Shown one piece after another: positions 33,734-43,002 of a stretch of 64,000 nt of DNA (position 1 is its first letter; each line of letters opens with the position of its first letter). The stretch is from Actinomycetes bacterium. GTDB taxonomy: Bacteria > Actinomycetota > Acidimicrobiia > Acidimicrobiales > RAAP-2. Below the pieces are notes generated by a model, which was given only the letters and a program-made list of their open reading frames with translations, was not told the DNA's origin and did no database searches. The stretch spans positions 42,649-106,648 of the forward strand of contig JAJYYG010000070.1 of assembly GCA_021801235.1 (NCBI GenBank), in the 5' to 3' direction. The translations under genes and the position numbers were made by a program.

Positions 33734-36700
33734 GGGGTCGCGGCGCCCCGACCGGAGCCGGGGGAGACGGGGGAGACGGGACGGCCCCATCGCGTCCCGG
33801 GCCGGCGGTCCCGTCCCGGGTCCCGTCCCGGTCCGGTCCGTCCCCACCGCCGAACGAGGCGGCGATGAACGCGTCGGTCTCCTGCTGGGCGGCGAGCATG
33901 CGCTTCTCCGCCCCCGCGGCGAGCAGTCGCCCCAGCACGGGGATCTCCCACAGGGACTCGGCGCGCAGGATGGCCATGATCACCGGGACCAGGTGCTCGG
34001 CGGTGTCGAAGACGACGTAACGGGGGAGCCAGTCCGGGTCGTACTTGGCGTTGAAGAGCCAGAGGGACTCGATCTGGGCGAAGCTCGACAGCCGCTTCAG
34101 GAACCACCGCTCGGCCCGCTGCATCGGACCGTCGCCCTTCTCCCCGGCCAGGGTCGACCGGAGGGCGGCGAAGTTGAGGCTGAGGCCCCGGTACCCGCCG
34201 GCGCGCAGGTGCTCGATGGTGGAGCACAGCGCGAAGTCGAGGAGGCCGTTCGGGTGCTCGCCGGGGTCACGGCGCATGAGGTCGAGGGAGAAGCCGTGGA
34301 TGCCCGTCGCCGGGACGAACTGGCACATCGCCGCCGCCTTGCCGGCCGGGTCGCGCACCACGGTGAGCAGCAGGCCGGTGTCGCGTGGGTCGAAGACCCG
34401 GCCGAGCATCATGGAGAACCCGCGTTCGTGCTCGCCCCTCCGGCTGAGGCGCATCAGCGCCGCCAACTCATCGGAGAGCGCACGGTCGAGGGTGGCCGGG
34501 TCGTGGAAGGTGGCGGTGTAGCCCCGCTTGAGGATCCGGTTGTGGGCCTGGCGCAGTCCCTTCTTCGCCCCGCCGGCCAGCGAGAACGTCTGGACGTCCA
34601 CCACCGCCTCGTCGCCGATGTAGATGTTGTGCATCCCCGAGTCGCGGTAGACGGGAAGCCAGTCCTCCCCGGCACCCATCACCGCAGGGACCCAGCCGTG
34701 GGTGTCGGCGAAGCGGCGGAACGCCCCCCATACCTGCTCCCGCTCGTTGGCGGGCCCGATCGGGTCCGGCGAGATGAGGCAGACCCCCCCGTAGATGGCG
34801 TAGGCCACCAGGCTGTCGCGGTGGAAGAACCACTGCTTGTCGGTGCGGAGGGCGAAGTAGTCGAGGGTTGACTGGCCGTGGCGGCGGACGATGTCGCGGG
34901 CCCGGAAGTCGGCGGCGCGGCCGCTGGTCAGCCGCCGGTCGACCACCGGCCGGGAGATGAGGAACAGGGCGACCGCCACCACCGCCACGCCGATCACCAG
35001 CAGGGTCGGCGCGAGGAAGCGGTTCAGGTGTCCGGGGAGCACGACGGTCTGGATGCCGACCATCCGCTCGGAGACCGCCCAGAACGCGCTCCACCACGGG
35101 ATGGCGGTGTGGTGGTGGCGCCCGACGTGGGTGTACAGCTCGACCGAGGCGGTGGCGAGGACCGCCACCGCCACCGTCCCCGCCACCAGCGCCGCCACCG
35201 CGGAGCGCATCGACGGCCAGTCGGAGGCCGCCTGGAAGTCGGTGCGGTTGGTGACGAGGAGCACCAGGATGGCCAGGGCCAACAGGGACTCCTCGACGTC
35301 CGCCCCCGCCACCAGGTGCAGCACCAGGGTGCCCGAGAGGAGCACGACCGCCACCTGCCAGGCCAGCCGCTGGCCGCGCAGGATGCCGCGTCCGAGGGCG
35401 ATCAGCGCCAGCCCGGCCAGGGCGACCAGGGTGCCGGCCGCGACGGTGGCCCGGATGGGGAGGAACTCGAGGAGGAAATGGAGCCGGAAGCGCAGCGGGG
35501 GTGTGATGGCGTCGAGGAGGTCGACCAGGCCGGCGAAGAGGATGGCCGCCGCGGAGATCCGCCGGACCCTCCTGGTCCGCCGATGAGCGCGGCGCAGATC
35601 GGGTGCCGGCGGCCACGAGTCGCCCCGCGGGTAGGCGGCGACCACCGACGGGTGCAGGGTATGGGTCCCCCGACGGGCGCCGACCAGGCGCTCGAGCAGG
35701 CTGGGGGAGCGGAGCTCGTTGCGGGCGAGGAGCAGCCGGACGTGGAGATCGGCCCCCGTCTCGAGCTCCACCCAGCTCACCTGCTGGCTGTGGAGGAAGA
35801 CGGGCGGGAGGCCCAGGCGCCCCCGGTGCTCCTCGACCACCTCGGTGGTGGCGCCGACGTTGGCGTAGAAGCCGACCCCCAGGTTGGTGAGCTCGGGGAG
35901 GAAGGTGGCCCCGGTGACCAGGCCGGCGTAGCCCTCCCCGAGGAGCCGCCGTCCGACGTCGCGCGCGCTGTCGTTGGCCATCTCCTCGGTGCGCACCGCG
36001 TCCAGCGCACCGCCCCCGAGGATCGACCAGAGGCGGCGGCTTACCAGCCCCAGCACCACGGCCAGGACGGCCAGGACCACCAGGGCGACGAGGCCGGCGA
36101 TCACCAGCTGGTCGGCGAGGTCGGCGGTGTGGGCGTGGCGGATGGCGCGGGCCGGCAGGCCGTTGCCCAGATGCTCGAGCACCCAGGGCGTGACCGCCAC
36201 CCGGAGCAGCCCGGCCACGGCGAAGGGGATGAGGAGCCACCAGGCGAACCGGCCGAGGCGCCGGTAGAGGGTGCGCGAGGTGACGAACCGTGTCAGGGCG
36301 GAGGGATCGTTCAGGCGGTGGAGCCCTGCGAGCCAGGGGGCGTCCTCCTCGGAGCGGGCCACCAGGGACCGCCAACGGCCGCCGGCGAGGGCGCCGTCGA
36401 CGGCGCCGGGCTTTGCGTCCGCCGCGGGGTCGGACGGGGACTCCACCGCGGTGCAACCCGGCGAGTAGGCGTGGGTCCCGGGCTCCACCCGCACGAGGCG
36501 GGTCCCGGTGGTCGTCTCGAGCCGGAGGTCGACGGCCGGGTGGCGCTCGAAGGAGGGGCGCCCGGAGGAGAGGTCCCCGCAGGACCCGTCGGCGAACCCC
36601 GGCTCGTGGGTGCCGGGGAGGCGGACGATGCGCCGGTCGGGGGTGCCCAGGAAGCGGAGGCAAGCGTCGCGGAGCCGGGGGTGCGCGTCCATGCTCTCAT

Positions 36701-36959
36701 CGGCACACCCGTCCGGGGAGGGCGAGCCGGTGAGGTCGAACAGGTTCCCGGCGATGATGACCACCCCCGGACCCTCCCAGGCGTCGAGGGCACGGGCGAG
36801 CTCGGAGGAGAGGGCGAGGGAGGAGGGGGTGGCGGTCGGCGAGAGGAGCAGGTCGCTCACGACCATCACCCGCCTCCCGATGGGGACGTCGATCAGCGGG
36901 GCGGCGGCTCCCTCGCGGGAGCCCGCCTCGATGTCCGGGGGTGTCGTCGAGGTCGCCAT
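33720..36959 (-). CDS. Fusion of metallophosphoesterase-like domain and MprF-type aminoacyl-phosphatidylglycerol synthase domain
   Basis: 1079 residues from the ATG at 36959, preceded by GGGGGAG. Residues ~25-230 resemble a calcineurin-type phosphoesterase (VMVVSDLLLSP, VVIIAGNLFDLTG, RLPGTHEPGF), but the usual SDLH, GDLFD and GNHD read SDLL, GNLFD and GTHE, so metal binding may be impaired. Two helices lie around 235-310, then a soluble segment, and a bundle of helices from ~480 to 690. The C-terminal third matches the lipid-aminoacylating domain of MprF/LysX (DUF2156): YAIYGGVCLISPDPIGP, DSGMHNIYIGDEAVVD, GAKKGLRQAHNRILKRGY, and GYRGLSLNFAALRS. That domain moves lysine or alanine from tRNA to phosphatidylglycerol, lowering surface charge. 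No lysyl-tRNA synthetase is fused. The extreme C-terminus is Asp/Gly/Pro-rich. Confidence 0.8.
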   Translation of the reverse strand: MATSTTPPDIEAGSREGAAAPLIDVPIGRRVMVVSDLLLSPTATPSSLALSSELARALDAWEGPGVVIIAGNLFDLTGSPSPDGCADESMDAHPRLRDACLRFLGTPDRRIVRLPGTHEPGFADGSCGDLSSGRPSFERHPAVDLRLETTTGTRLVRVEPGTHAYSPGCTAVESPSDPAADAKPGAVDGALAGGRWRSLVARSEEDAPWLAGLHRLNDPSALTRFVTSRTLYRRLGRFAWWLLIPFAVAGLLRVAVTPWVLEHLGNGLPARAIRHAHTADLADQLVIAGLVALVVLAVLAVVLGLVSRRLWSILGGGALDAVRTEEMANDSARDVGRRLLGEGYAGLVTGATFLPELTNLGVGFYANVGATTEVVEEHRGRLGLPPVFLHSQQVSWVELETGADLHVRLLLARNELRSPSLLERLVGARRGTHTLHPSVVAAYPRGDSWPPAPDLRRAHRRTRRVRRISAAAILFAGLVDLLDAITPPLRFRLHFLLEFLPIRATVAAGTLVALAGLALIALGRGILRGQRLAWQVAVVLLSGTLVLHLVAGADVEESLLALAILVLLVTNRTDFQAASDWPSMRSAVAALVAGTVAVAVLATASVELYTHVGRHHHTAIPWWSAFWAVSERMVGIQTVVLPGHLNRFLAPTLLVIGVAVVAVALFLISRPVVDRRLTSGRAADFRARDIVRRHGQSTLDYFALRTDKQWFFHRDSLVAYAIYGGVCLISPDPIGPANEREQVWGAFRRFADTHGWVPAVMGAGEDWLPVYRDSGMHNIYIGDEAVVDVQTFSLAGGAKKGLRQAHNRILKRGYTATFHDPATLDRALSDELAALMRLSRRGEHERGFSMMLGRVFDPRDTGLLLTVVRDPAGKAAAMCQFVPATGIHGFSLDLMRRDPGEHPNGLLDFALCSTIEHLRAGGYRGLSLNFAALRSTLAGEKGDGPMQRAERWFLKRLSSFAQIESLWLFNAKYDPDWLPRYVVFDTAEHLVPVIMAILRAESLWEIPVLGRLLAAGAEKRMLAAQQETDAFIAASFGGGDGPDRDGTRDGTAGPGRDGAVPSPPSPPAPVGAPRPPDVP

Positions 36960-36969
36960 GCTCCCCCCC

Positions 36970-36996
36970 ATCGTAGGGTCCCGGCGGCGTTAGGCT
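36970..36996. promoter_or_regulatory. Divergent -10 elements for the MprF-like fusion and the HAD gene
   Basis: Minus strand: TACGAT (36975-36970) lies ten bases before ATG 36959. Plus strand: TAGGCT (36991-36996), identical to the hemD hexamer, lies nine bases before GTG 37006. Confidence 0.4.
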
Positions 36997-37005
36997 CGAT
37001 CGGCG

Positions 37006-37608
37006 GTGACCGGGGGCGCGCAACTCCGGTCCGGAGAGGAACCGATGGAGGGCATCGCCGCGGGGGACCGGGGAACGACGGGCACCGGGCACGACCGGGG
37101 CCGTGCCGGTGACGCCTCCCGGCGCGCCCCGGACCACTGGGCGTGGCGGGACGCCCCCGTCTCCGACCCGGGCGATGCGGTGGTCTTCGACGTGGACGGG
37201 GTGCTGTCCGACGCCGTGGGAAGGCAGCACTTCCTCGAACGGGGCCGTCGGGACTGGAATCGGTTCTTCGCCGCCTGCGGCGACGATCCGGTCATCGAAG
37301 AACTGGCCCGCCTGCTCGAGCTCCTGGACGGTCGCCTCCAGGTGGTCCTCCTCACCGGTCGGCCGTTCAGCGTCCAGCCCCAGACGCTGGCGTGGCTCGA
37401 ACGGTACGGGCTGCGCTGGGACCTGCTGGTGATGCGGGCGCGCGGTGACTACGCCCAGGTGACGGCGTTCAAGCGCGAGGAGGTGGCGGCGCTGCGCGCC
37501 TTCGGGTTCGACCTCCGCCTGGCGTTCGAGGACGATCCCGCCAACTCGGCCATGTTCCACGACGAGGGGATCCCCTGCGTCTACATCCACTCGGGCTACT
37601 ACGAGTAG
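37006..37608 (+). CDS. HAD-superfamily hydrolase
   Basis: 200 residues. The HAD motifs are in order: motif I VVFDVDGVLSD with Asp62 and Asp64, motif II LLTGRPFS, motif III lysine in TAFKREEVAAL, and motif IV FEDDPANSAMF. There is almost no cap domain. The fold and VYIHSGYYE end recall small polynucleotide-phosphatase-like or swiss-army-knife HAD proteins; the substrate cannot be told. About 55 residues before motif I are Gly/Arg/Asp-rich, so a later start such as ATG 37045 is possible. The stop shares a base with the next GTG (TAGTG). Confidence 0.8.
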   Translation: MTGGAQLRSGEEPMEGIAAGDRGTTGTGHDRGRAGDASRRAPDHWAWRDAPVSDPGDAVVFDVDGVLSDAVGRQHFLERGRRDWNRFFAACGDDPVIEELARLLELLDGRLQVVLLTGRPFSVQPQTLAWLERYGLRWDLLVMRARGDYAQVTAFKREEVAALRAFGFDLRLAFEDDPANSAMFHDEGIPCVYIHSGYYE

Positions 37609-39911
37609 TGCCCGGGCCGCCGGTGGCGGGTTGGATCTCGGCCAGGGACCCCGGGTTGGCGGCGGTGAAGCGGGGGGTGCGGGCCGCCGTCGTGATGCCC
37701 GCTGCGTTCGGTCTCACCCGCTTGGCCGGCGCCGGACCCGAGCTCGGACTCTTCACCGCCTTCGGGTCCTTCTCGCTGCTGCTGCTGGTGGAGTTCCCCG
37801 GCCGACCCCGGACGCGCCTGTTCTCCTACCTCCTCCTGGTCGCGGTGGGGTCGGGCCTCGTGGTCCTGGGCACCCTGGTGTCCACGCACCCGGTGGCGGC
37901 GGTGGCGACCATGGCGGTCGTGGGGTTCACGGTGCTCCTGGCGGGGGTCGCCTCCCCCCGGGCGGCGGCGGCGTCGACCGCTACGCTGCTGACCTTCGTG
38001 CTCCCGGTGGCGGTGGCCGGGCCGGTGGGCTCGATCGGGCCCCGGCTCCTCGGCTGGGCGATCGCCGCCGTCTGTGCGGTGCCCGCCTGCATGCTCGTCT
38101 GGCCCTCCCGCTGGCACGCCGACCTCCGGTGCCGGCTGGCCGCGACGATCGCCGTGGTGGCGCGGGAGGCGAGGGCGCTGGCCGAGGGCCGTGACGACCC
38201 CTCGGCCGCAACGGAGCTGGAGGCGGCGGGCCGCCGTCTCCGGGACCAGTTCGACGCCACCGCCTCCCCTCCGGTGGGCACCGCGGCCACCTCCCTGGCG
38301 TTGGCCAAGCTGGTGGGCCGGGTGGAGTGGGTGGTCGGATGCACGCGGGCGGCGGAACGTGCCCGACCCGACCCGACCCCGGCCGCCGACCCGATCCCGG
38401 CTCTGGTGCCAGTCCGGGCTCCGGGCCGTGCCGTGCTGGCGGCGGTGGCGGACACCCTGGACGGGTGCGCGCTGCTGGTGGCCGACGCCGGCGGCCGCCC
38501 GGTGGACGACCCGGATCTCGCCGGGTCGGTGCGTGGTGCCGCCCGCCGCCTTGACGGGCTGGTCGCCGACCGGCCCGGGCCCGCCGGAGCGGACCCGGCG
38601 CTGGAGCGGGTACTGGCGGACCGGGCGGTGGGCATCGCCGCAGCGCTGGTGGCCGACGCCACCCTCGAGGCGGCCGGGCTGCGGGCGGTGGAGGACGGTC
38701 GCCTGGGCCCGCCCGGGGACGCGGTCACCCGGAGCGTCCTGGTCCGTCTCACGTCCCATCTCACCCTGCGCTCGGTGTGGTGCCGCAACGCGGTCCGCGG
38801 GGCGGCCGGCCTCACCGCGGCGGTGGCGGTGGCGGAGGTCACGAACGTGGAGCACGGCTTCTGGGTCGTGCTGGGCGCGCTGTCCGTCCTGCGCTCCAAC
38901 GCGCTGGGGACCGGGTCCACGGCCGCCCGGGCCGTGGCGGGGACGGTGGTGGGGTTCGTGGTCGGTGCGGCGGTGATGGTGGGGGTGGGGGACCACACCA
39001 CCTGGCTCTGGGCGCTCTTCCCGCTGGCGGTGCTGGTCGCAGGCGTCGCCCCGTCGACCGTCTCGTACGCGGCCGGTCAGGCGGGGTTCACCGTCATGGT
39101 CATCATCCTGTTCAACATCCTCAGCCCGGTCGGCTGGCGGGTGGGCCTGACCCGGGTCGAGGACGTGGCCCTCGGGTGCGGGGTGGGCGTCGTGGCGGGG
39201 CTGTTGCTGTGGCCCCGGGGTGCCACCGCCGCGTTGGGCCGGGCCCTGGCCGACGCCTTCGTGACCGGGGCCCGCTTTCTGGCCGACGCGGTGGAGTGCC
39301 TGACGGGGTCACCCGGCCACGCCGACGCCGTGCCCGCCCAGCGGGCCGCCTACCGTTCCCACCTGCGGCTCGACGACGCCTACCGGCAGTACCTGGCGGA
39401 GCCCGGGGCGAAGGTGGTGCCGGCCGGTGCGGTGACCCGGCTGCTCGCCGGGGCGGGCTCCCTCCGCATGGCCGCCTTCACCGTCGTCACGCAGCCGCTG
39501 CCGGAGGCCGACTCGAGCCGGGTCGACGACCGATCGGTGACCGCCGCGGCTTCGGTCCTGTGCGCCTCGGCCGAGGCCGACCGGCGGTGGTACGAGGCCC
39601 TGGCCGCGGTGCTGGCCGGTCAGGGCGCGGCGGTCCCTGCGGTCCCTGCGGCCGCCGGGGCCGCGGGTCCTGCGCTCCGGTCGGCCCTGGAGGACGTCCG
39701 GGCCCACCACCGGGGCGACCGGGCCCGGACGGTGGTCCAGTTGCTCTGGGTCGACGGGCTCCTCGAGGAGCGGCGACGGGATCAGGCGGTACTGGCCGAG
39801 GCGGCCGGGCGCTTCGCCCGCTCGGGACGCCGCCGGCGCGCCTCCCACCAGCCGGCCGCCAGGGCGGCGCCGCAGAGCGCGAGCACGGGGGCCTCCCCGA
39901 ACCGCACGTAG
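37608..39911 (+). CDS. FUSC-family (aromatic acid exporter/YccS-like) membrane protein
   Basis: 767 residues. There are two sets of hydrophobic helices, at about 15-170 and 395-555, with a hydrophilic middle and C-terminal part, the classic FUSC layout. RNAVRGAAGLTAAVAVAEVT followed by HGFWVVLGALSVLRSNA is the diagnostic second-half segment. Members include the p-hydroxybenzoate efflux protein AaeB and YccS; the substrate is unknown here. The start GTG shares a base with the HAD gene's stop, so the two are coupled. The last ~43 codons (39782-39911) run antiparallel into lnt; this Arg/Ser/Ala-rich tail lacks family character and may be a read-through extension. Confidence 0.82.
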   Translation: MPGPPVAGWISARDPGLAAVKRGVRAAVVMPAAFGLTRLAGAGPELGLFTAFGSFSLLLLVEFPGRPRTRLFSYLLLVAVGSGLVVLGTLVSTHPVAAVATMAVVGFTVLLAGVASPRAAAASTATLLTFVLPVAVAGPVGSIGPRLLGWAIAAVCAVPACMLVWPSRWHADLRCRLAATIAVVAREARALAEGRDDPSAATELEAAGRRLRDQFDATASPPVGTAATSLALAKLVGRVEWVVGCTRAAERARPDPTPAADPIPALVPVRAPGRAVLAAVADTLDGCALLVADAGGRPVDDPDLAGSVRGAARRLDGLVADRPGPAGADPALERVLADRAVGIAAALVADATLEAAGLRAVEDGRLGPPGDAVTRSVLVRLTSHLTLRSVWCRNAVRGAAGLTAAVAVAEVTNVEHGFWVVLGALSVLRSNALGTGSTAARAVAGTVVGFVVGAAVMVGVGDHTTWLWALFPLAVLVAGVAPSTVSYAAGQAGFTVMVIILFNILSPVGWRVGLTRVEDVALGCGVGVVAGLLLWPRGATAALGRALADAFVTGARFLADAVECLTGSPGHADAVPAQRAAYRSHLRLDDAYRQYLAEPGAKVVPAGAVTRLLAGAGSLRMAAFTVVTQPLPEADSSRVDDRSVTAAASVLCASAEADRRWYEALAAVLAGQGAAVPAVPAAAGAAGPALRSALEDVRAHHRGDRARTVVQLLWVDGLLEERRRDQAVLAEAAGRFARSGRRRRASHQPAARAAPQSASTGASPNRT

Positions 39912-41482
39912 ACCGTCCACCCGCTCCGCTCGTCCAGTGTGGCCAGGATCACCTGCTGGCGGCCCAGGACCGATCGCTGCAGCAGCCGGCCGCGGTTGGT
40001 GATGGCGGCGGAGTACCCGGTGGGGGCGGCCTGGAGGAGGTCGCGCCCCTGTTGGACGGCCTGGACCTCGGAGGCGGCGATCTCCTGGGTGGGAACCTGC
40101 GACGTGGCGTACGACGAGGTGTTGGTCGGGACGATGAGTAGCCGGGCACCGGCCCGGACCGCCGACCGGCCGCGGTCGGCGTAGAAGACCTCGTAGGAGA
40201 TCATCGCCCCGAGGGGCGCGGCCGGAGTGGGCAGCAGGCCGGTGCCGGTGCCCGGGATGGCGTCGAGCGGCACGGCCGAGAGGTTGGCCAGGTGCTTGAA
40301 GAAGCCGCGGTAGGGCACGTACTCGCCGAAGGGGACCCGGTGGACCTTCTCGTAGTGGGAAACGATGGTGCCGTCGGGGGCGAAGGCGACCGCCTCGTTG
40401 CGGAAGGCGGTGGACGAGACGGTCTCGGTCACCCCGACCACCAGGGTGGCGTCGAGCCGTCGGGCGAGCGCCGAGAGTGCCGCCTGCTCGGGGGAGTCGG
40501 CCAGCGGCTCGGGAAGTGAGACGACGTCCTCGGGCCACAGGACCAGCCGGGGCGGGTGACCCGCCGTCTCCGCCAGCAGGTGGTCGGTGGCGGTGACCTG
40601 GGCGGCGAGGACGGTCGCCGGGTTGACCTGGGACTTGCGGAACCCGCGCTTTCCTCCGCCCTGCACCGCGGCGACCGAGATCGCACCCCGGGACGGCCCG
40701 CCGTCCGGGGCGTGGGCACCGGCGACCACGCAGACGACAAGCACCGCCAGGGCCACCGCACCGGTGACCGGGAGGGTCCACCACCCCACCCGCCCGCACG
40801 GCCCCGCCGGTCCGGGCGGCGCCGTGCGGGAACGGGGGGACCGCCCGGTGGCCAGAGCCAGCGCGGCCTCTGCCAGGGCGGCCACCGCCACACCGCCGGT
40901 GTAGACCATGAGCGTCAGCCCGAGCGGACCGCCCAGCCGGGCCACCCCCAGGACCGGCCCCCCCGCCTGGCCGAGGAACACCCCACCGATCGGGAGCCCG
41001 CCGAACGGCCACGTCATGCGCCCCGCCTCGGCCAGGGTCATCGCCGCCGGGAACGCCAGCGCCCTGGCCACGACCGGCCGGGCCGGGACGACCAGGCACG
41101 CCACCGCGGGGAACAGCGCCTCGAGGGCGATGAGCACCGCCGCTCCCGCCAGGGTGAACGACCGGGCCCACATCAGGCCGGGGACGTAGCAACCCAGGCC
41201 GGCGAGCCACCCGGCCCACAGGCGGGTGCGCGGTCCCAGGCCGCCGAGCCGCCACCAGAGGAGGCCGGCCGACGGGAAGGCGAGGACCCACAAGCCCCAG
41301 GGCGGGAGGGACAGGGCGAGTCCGACACCGGCTGCGACGGCCGGGAGCGCCACCGCTCCCCGGCGACGGCGGGACGGGCCGCTGTCCCCGGCGGAAGGGG
41401 TCCTGGCCCGCCACGCGGGTTCCTCACCATCCGTCTCGACCGCCGCCCAGGGGTCCTCCGTCCGGTCGTCCGCCCGGGTCAA
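39782..41482 (-). CDS. lnt: Apolipoprotein N-acyltransferase-like protein (catalytic Cys replaced by Ser)
   Basis: 566 residues. An N-terminal block of helices (to about 255) is followed by a nitrilase-fold domain, as in Lnt, which adds the third acyl chain to lipoproteins at the outer face of the membrane. Glu318 in LWPEDVVSLP and Lys379 in HYEKVHRVPFGEYVPY match the catalytic Glu and Lys. The position of the nucleophilic Cys is Ser429, in GAMISYEVFYADRGR; the spacing (61 and 50 residues) is close to the 68 and 52 of E. coli, so the alignment is reliable. NTSSYATSQVPTQEIAAS and the following GRDLLQAAPTG are conserved Lnt regions. It starts at a TTG that overlaps the cgoX stop (TTGA). Last gene of the late heme operon. 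Confidence 0.85.
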   Translation of the reverse strand: MTRADDRTEDPWAAVETDGEEPAWRARTPSAGDSGPSRRRRGAVALPAVAAGVGLALSLPPWGLWVLAFPSAGLLWWRLGGLGPRTRLWAGWLAGLGCYVPGLMWARSFTLAGAAVLIALEALFPAVACLVVPARPVVARALAFPAAMTLAEAGRMTWPFGGLPIGGVFLGQAGGPVLGVARLGGPLGLTLMVYTGGVAVAALAEAALALATGRSPRSRTAPPGPAGPCGRVGWWTLPVTGAVALAVLVVCVVAGAHAPDGGPSRGAISVAAVQGGGKRGFRKSQVNPATVLAAQVTATDHLLAETAGHPPRLVLWPEDVVSLPEPLADSPEQAALSALARRLDATLVVGVTETVSSTAFRNEAVAFAPDGTIVSHYEKVHRVPFGEYVPYRGFFKHLANLSAVPLDAIPGTGTGLLPTPAAPLGAMISYEVFYADRGRSAVRAGARLLIVPTNTSSYATSQVPTQEIAASEVQAVQQGRDLLQAAPTGYSAAITNRGRLLQRSVLGRQQVILATLDERSGWTVYVRFGEAPVLALCGAALAAGWWEARRRRPERAKRPAASASTA

Positions 41483-43002
41483 CGGACCCGGCTCCCGCCG
41501 GCGGCCAGCGATCGGCGCACGCGCCGGCCGGCCTCACGGCCGCTCCCGATGCAGGCGGGGATGTCCGCGCCCCGGGTCGCCGCTCCCGCCACCGCCAGCC
41601 CGCCCACCGCCGCGACCACCTCGTCGACCTTTGCCACCCGGACCAGGTGGCCGACCTGGTACTGGGGACAGGTCCGGTCCCAGCGGGTGACCATCGCCAG
41701 GGACGGGGGACCGGTGAGGGAGAGGACCTGCGCGCACTGGGCGAACGCCGCCGCCGCCAGCTCGTCGTCGTCGAGGACCGCCGGGCGATGGTCGCCGGCG
41801 CGCCCGACCGAGATGCGCAGGAGCTCGGTGCCGGCGACGGCCAGGTGGGGCCATCTGCGTGCCAGGTAGGAGCACCCGGTGATCAGCGCCGGCCTCCCGT
41901 CGATCGTGGTCGCCTGCGGCACGGTGAAGCCCGCGCCGGACAGCGGCCGTCGTAGCGCGGAGACCGGGACGGACACGGTCACCGTGCTGACCGACGCGTA
42001 CGCGACGGTGGAGAGCAGGCCGGCGGCCATCGGCGCGTGCACCGCCAGGAGCGTGGCCGTCGCCGTCGCCGGGAGCGCGCACACCACGGCGTCGGCGGTG
42101 AAGGTGCCCTCCCCCGTCCCGACCCCGTCCGGTCCGGCGAGGACGAGGCGCCATCGGAGTCCCCCCTGCGACCCGCCGCCGGTCGCCGGGTGCCCGTCGC
42201 GCACCAGGGCCTCGACAGCCGTCCCGGTGTGGATGGCCACCCCGCCGGCACGCAGGCGTTCGACCAGCCGGTCGACCAGGCGGGCGGTTCCTCCCGTCAG
42301 CGACCACGACCCCGGTGCCCGGACCACCGGCGTGCCGGTGCACTCCCGGGCCCGCCGGGTGCGCCCGACCCGGTGCATGAGGCTTCCGGGCTGATGAGAC
42401 GCGGCGATGAGGACCGGCTCGACCGCCGCTGCGCTGAGGGAGTCGACGCCCCCGGCGTGGCGGTCACCCAACACGGGGTCGACCAGGCGCTCCACCACCG
42501 GCCGGCCCAGCCGGCCGGCCACGATCTCGCCTACCGACCGGTCGCCGGTGACCTGTCGGGCGCCCGGGTGTGGCACGACCAGGTCGCGGGCCACCCGGAG
42601 GGACTCGAGCGGTCCGAGCACCCCGGAGCGGGCCAGCGGCCACCACCGGGTGGGGACGCCGGACACCAGCCCGGCCGGGAGCGGGCGCAGCCTCCCCCGG
42701 GCGAGGACCGACCCTCCGGTGGCCGCGGCCGGCACCAGCTCGTCGCCGATCCCCAGCTCCTCGCACAAGGTCACCGCCTCGGGGCGCCGGGACGTGAACC
42801 CGTCGGCGGCAAGGTCGAGGGTCCGTCCGCCGAACGGGGCCGAGCGCAGCACGCCGCCCGGCCGGAGGTCGCGCTCGAAGACGTGGACCTCGGGGGGCGG
42901 GGCCCCCGCTCCCGGGGACGCGCGCGCCAGCTCCCACGCGGCGGCCAGACCGGCGATCCCCGCCCCGATCACCGCCACCGTCGGCCGCCCGGCCGGGATC
43001 AT
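41479..43002 (-). CDS. hemY: Protoporphyrinogen/coproporphyrinogen oxidase (HemY/CgoX type)
   Basis: 507 residues. FAD-dependent oxidase with the dinucleotide motif VAVIGAGIAGLAAAWELA, then HVFERDLRPGGVLRS, and the C-terminal FAD block GLAVAGAATRGADIPACIGS. RLVDPVLGDRHAGGVDSLS fits the HemY family region usually reading VEPLVSGIYAGDP. In actinobacteria the enzyme generally makes coproporphyrin III before ferrochelatase (coproporphyrin-dependent branch), so cgoX may be the more accurate symbol. The ATG at 43002 overlaps the hemH stop (ATGA), and the end overlaps lnt. Confidence 0.9.
   Translation of the reverse strand: MIPAGRPTVAVIGAGIAGLAAAWELARASPGAGAPPPEVHVFERDLRPGGVLRSAPFGGRTLDLAADGFTSRRPEAVTLCEELGIGDELVPAAATGGSVLARGRLRPLPAGLVSGVPTRWWPLARSGVLGPLESLRVARDLVVPHPGARQVTGDRSVGEIVAGRLGRPVVERLVDPVLGDRHAGGVDSLSAAAVEPVLIAASHQPGSLMHRVGRTRRARECTGTPVVRAPGSWSLTGGTARLVDRLVERLRAGGVAIHTGTAVEALVRDGHPATGGGSQGGLRWRLVLAGPDGVGTGEGTFTADAVVCALPATATATLLAVHAPMAAGLLSTVAYASVSTVTVSVPVSALRRPLSGAGFTVPQATTIDGRPALITGCSYLARRWPHLAVAGTELLRISVGRAGDHRPAVLDDDELAAAAFAQCAQVLSLTGPPSLAMVTRWDRTCPQYQVGHLVRVAKVDEVVAAVGGLAVAGAATRGADIPACIGSGREAGRRVRRSLAAGGSRVR

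Noticed and set aside
33720..36959. LysX (MprF fused to lysyl-tRNA synthetase)
   Set aside because: No class II aminoacyl-tRNA synthetase motifs follow the DUF2156 domain; the protein ends in a disordered tail.
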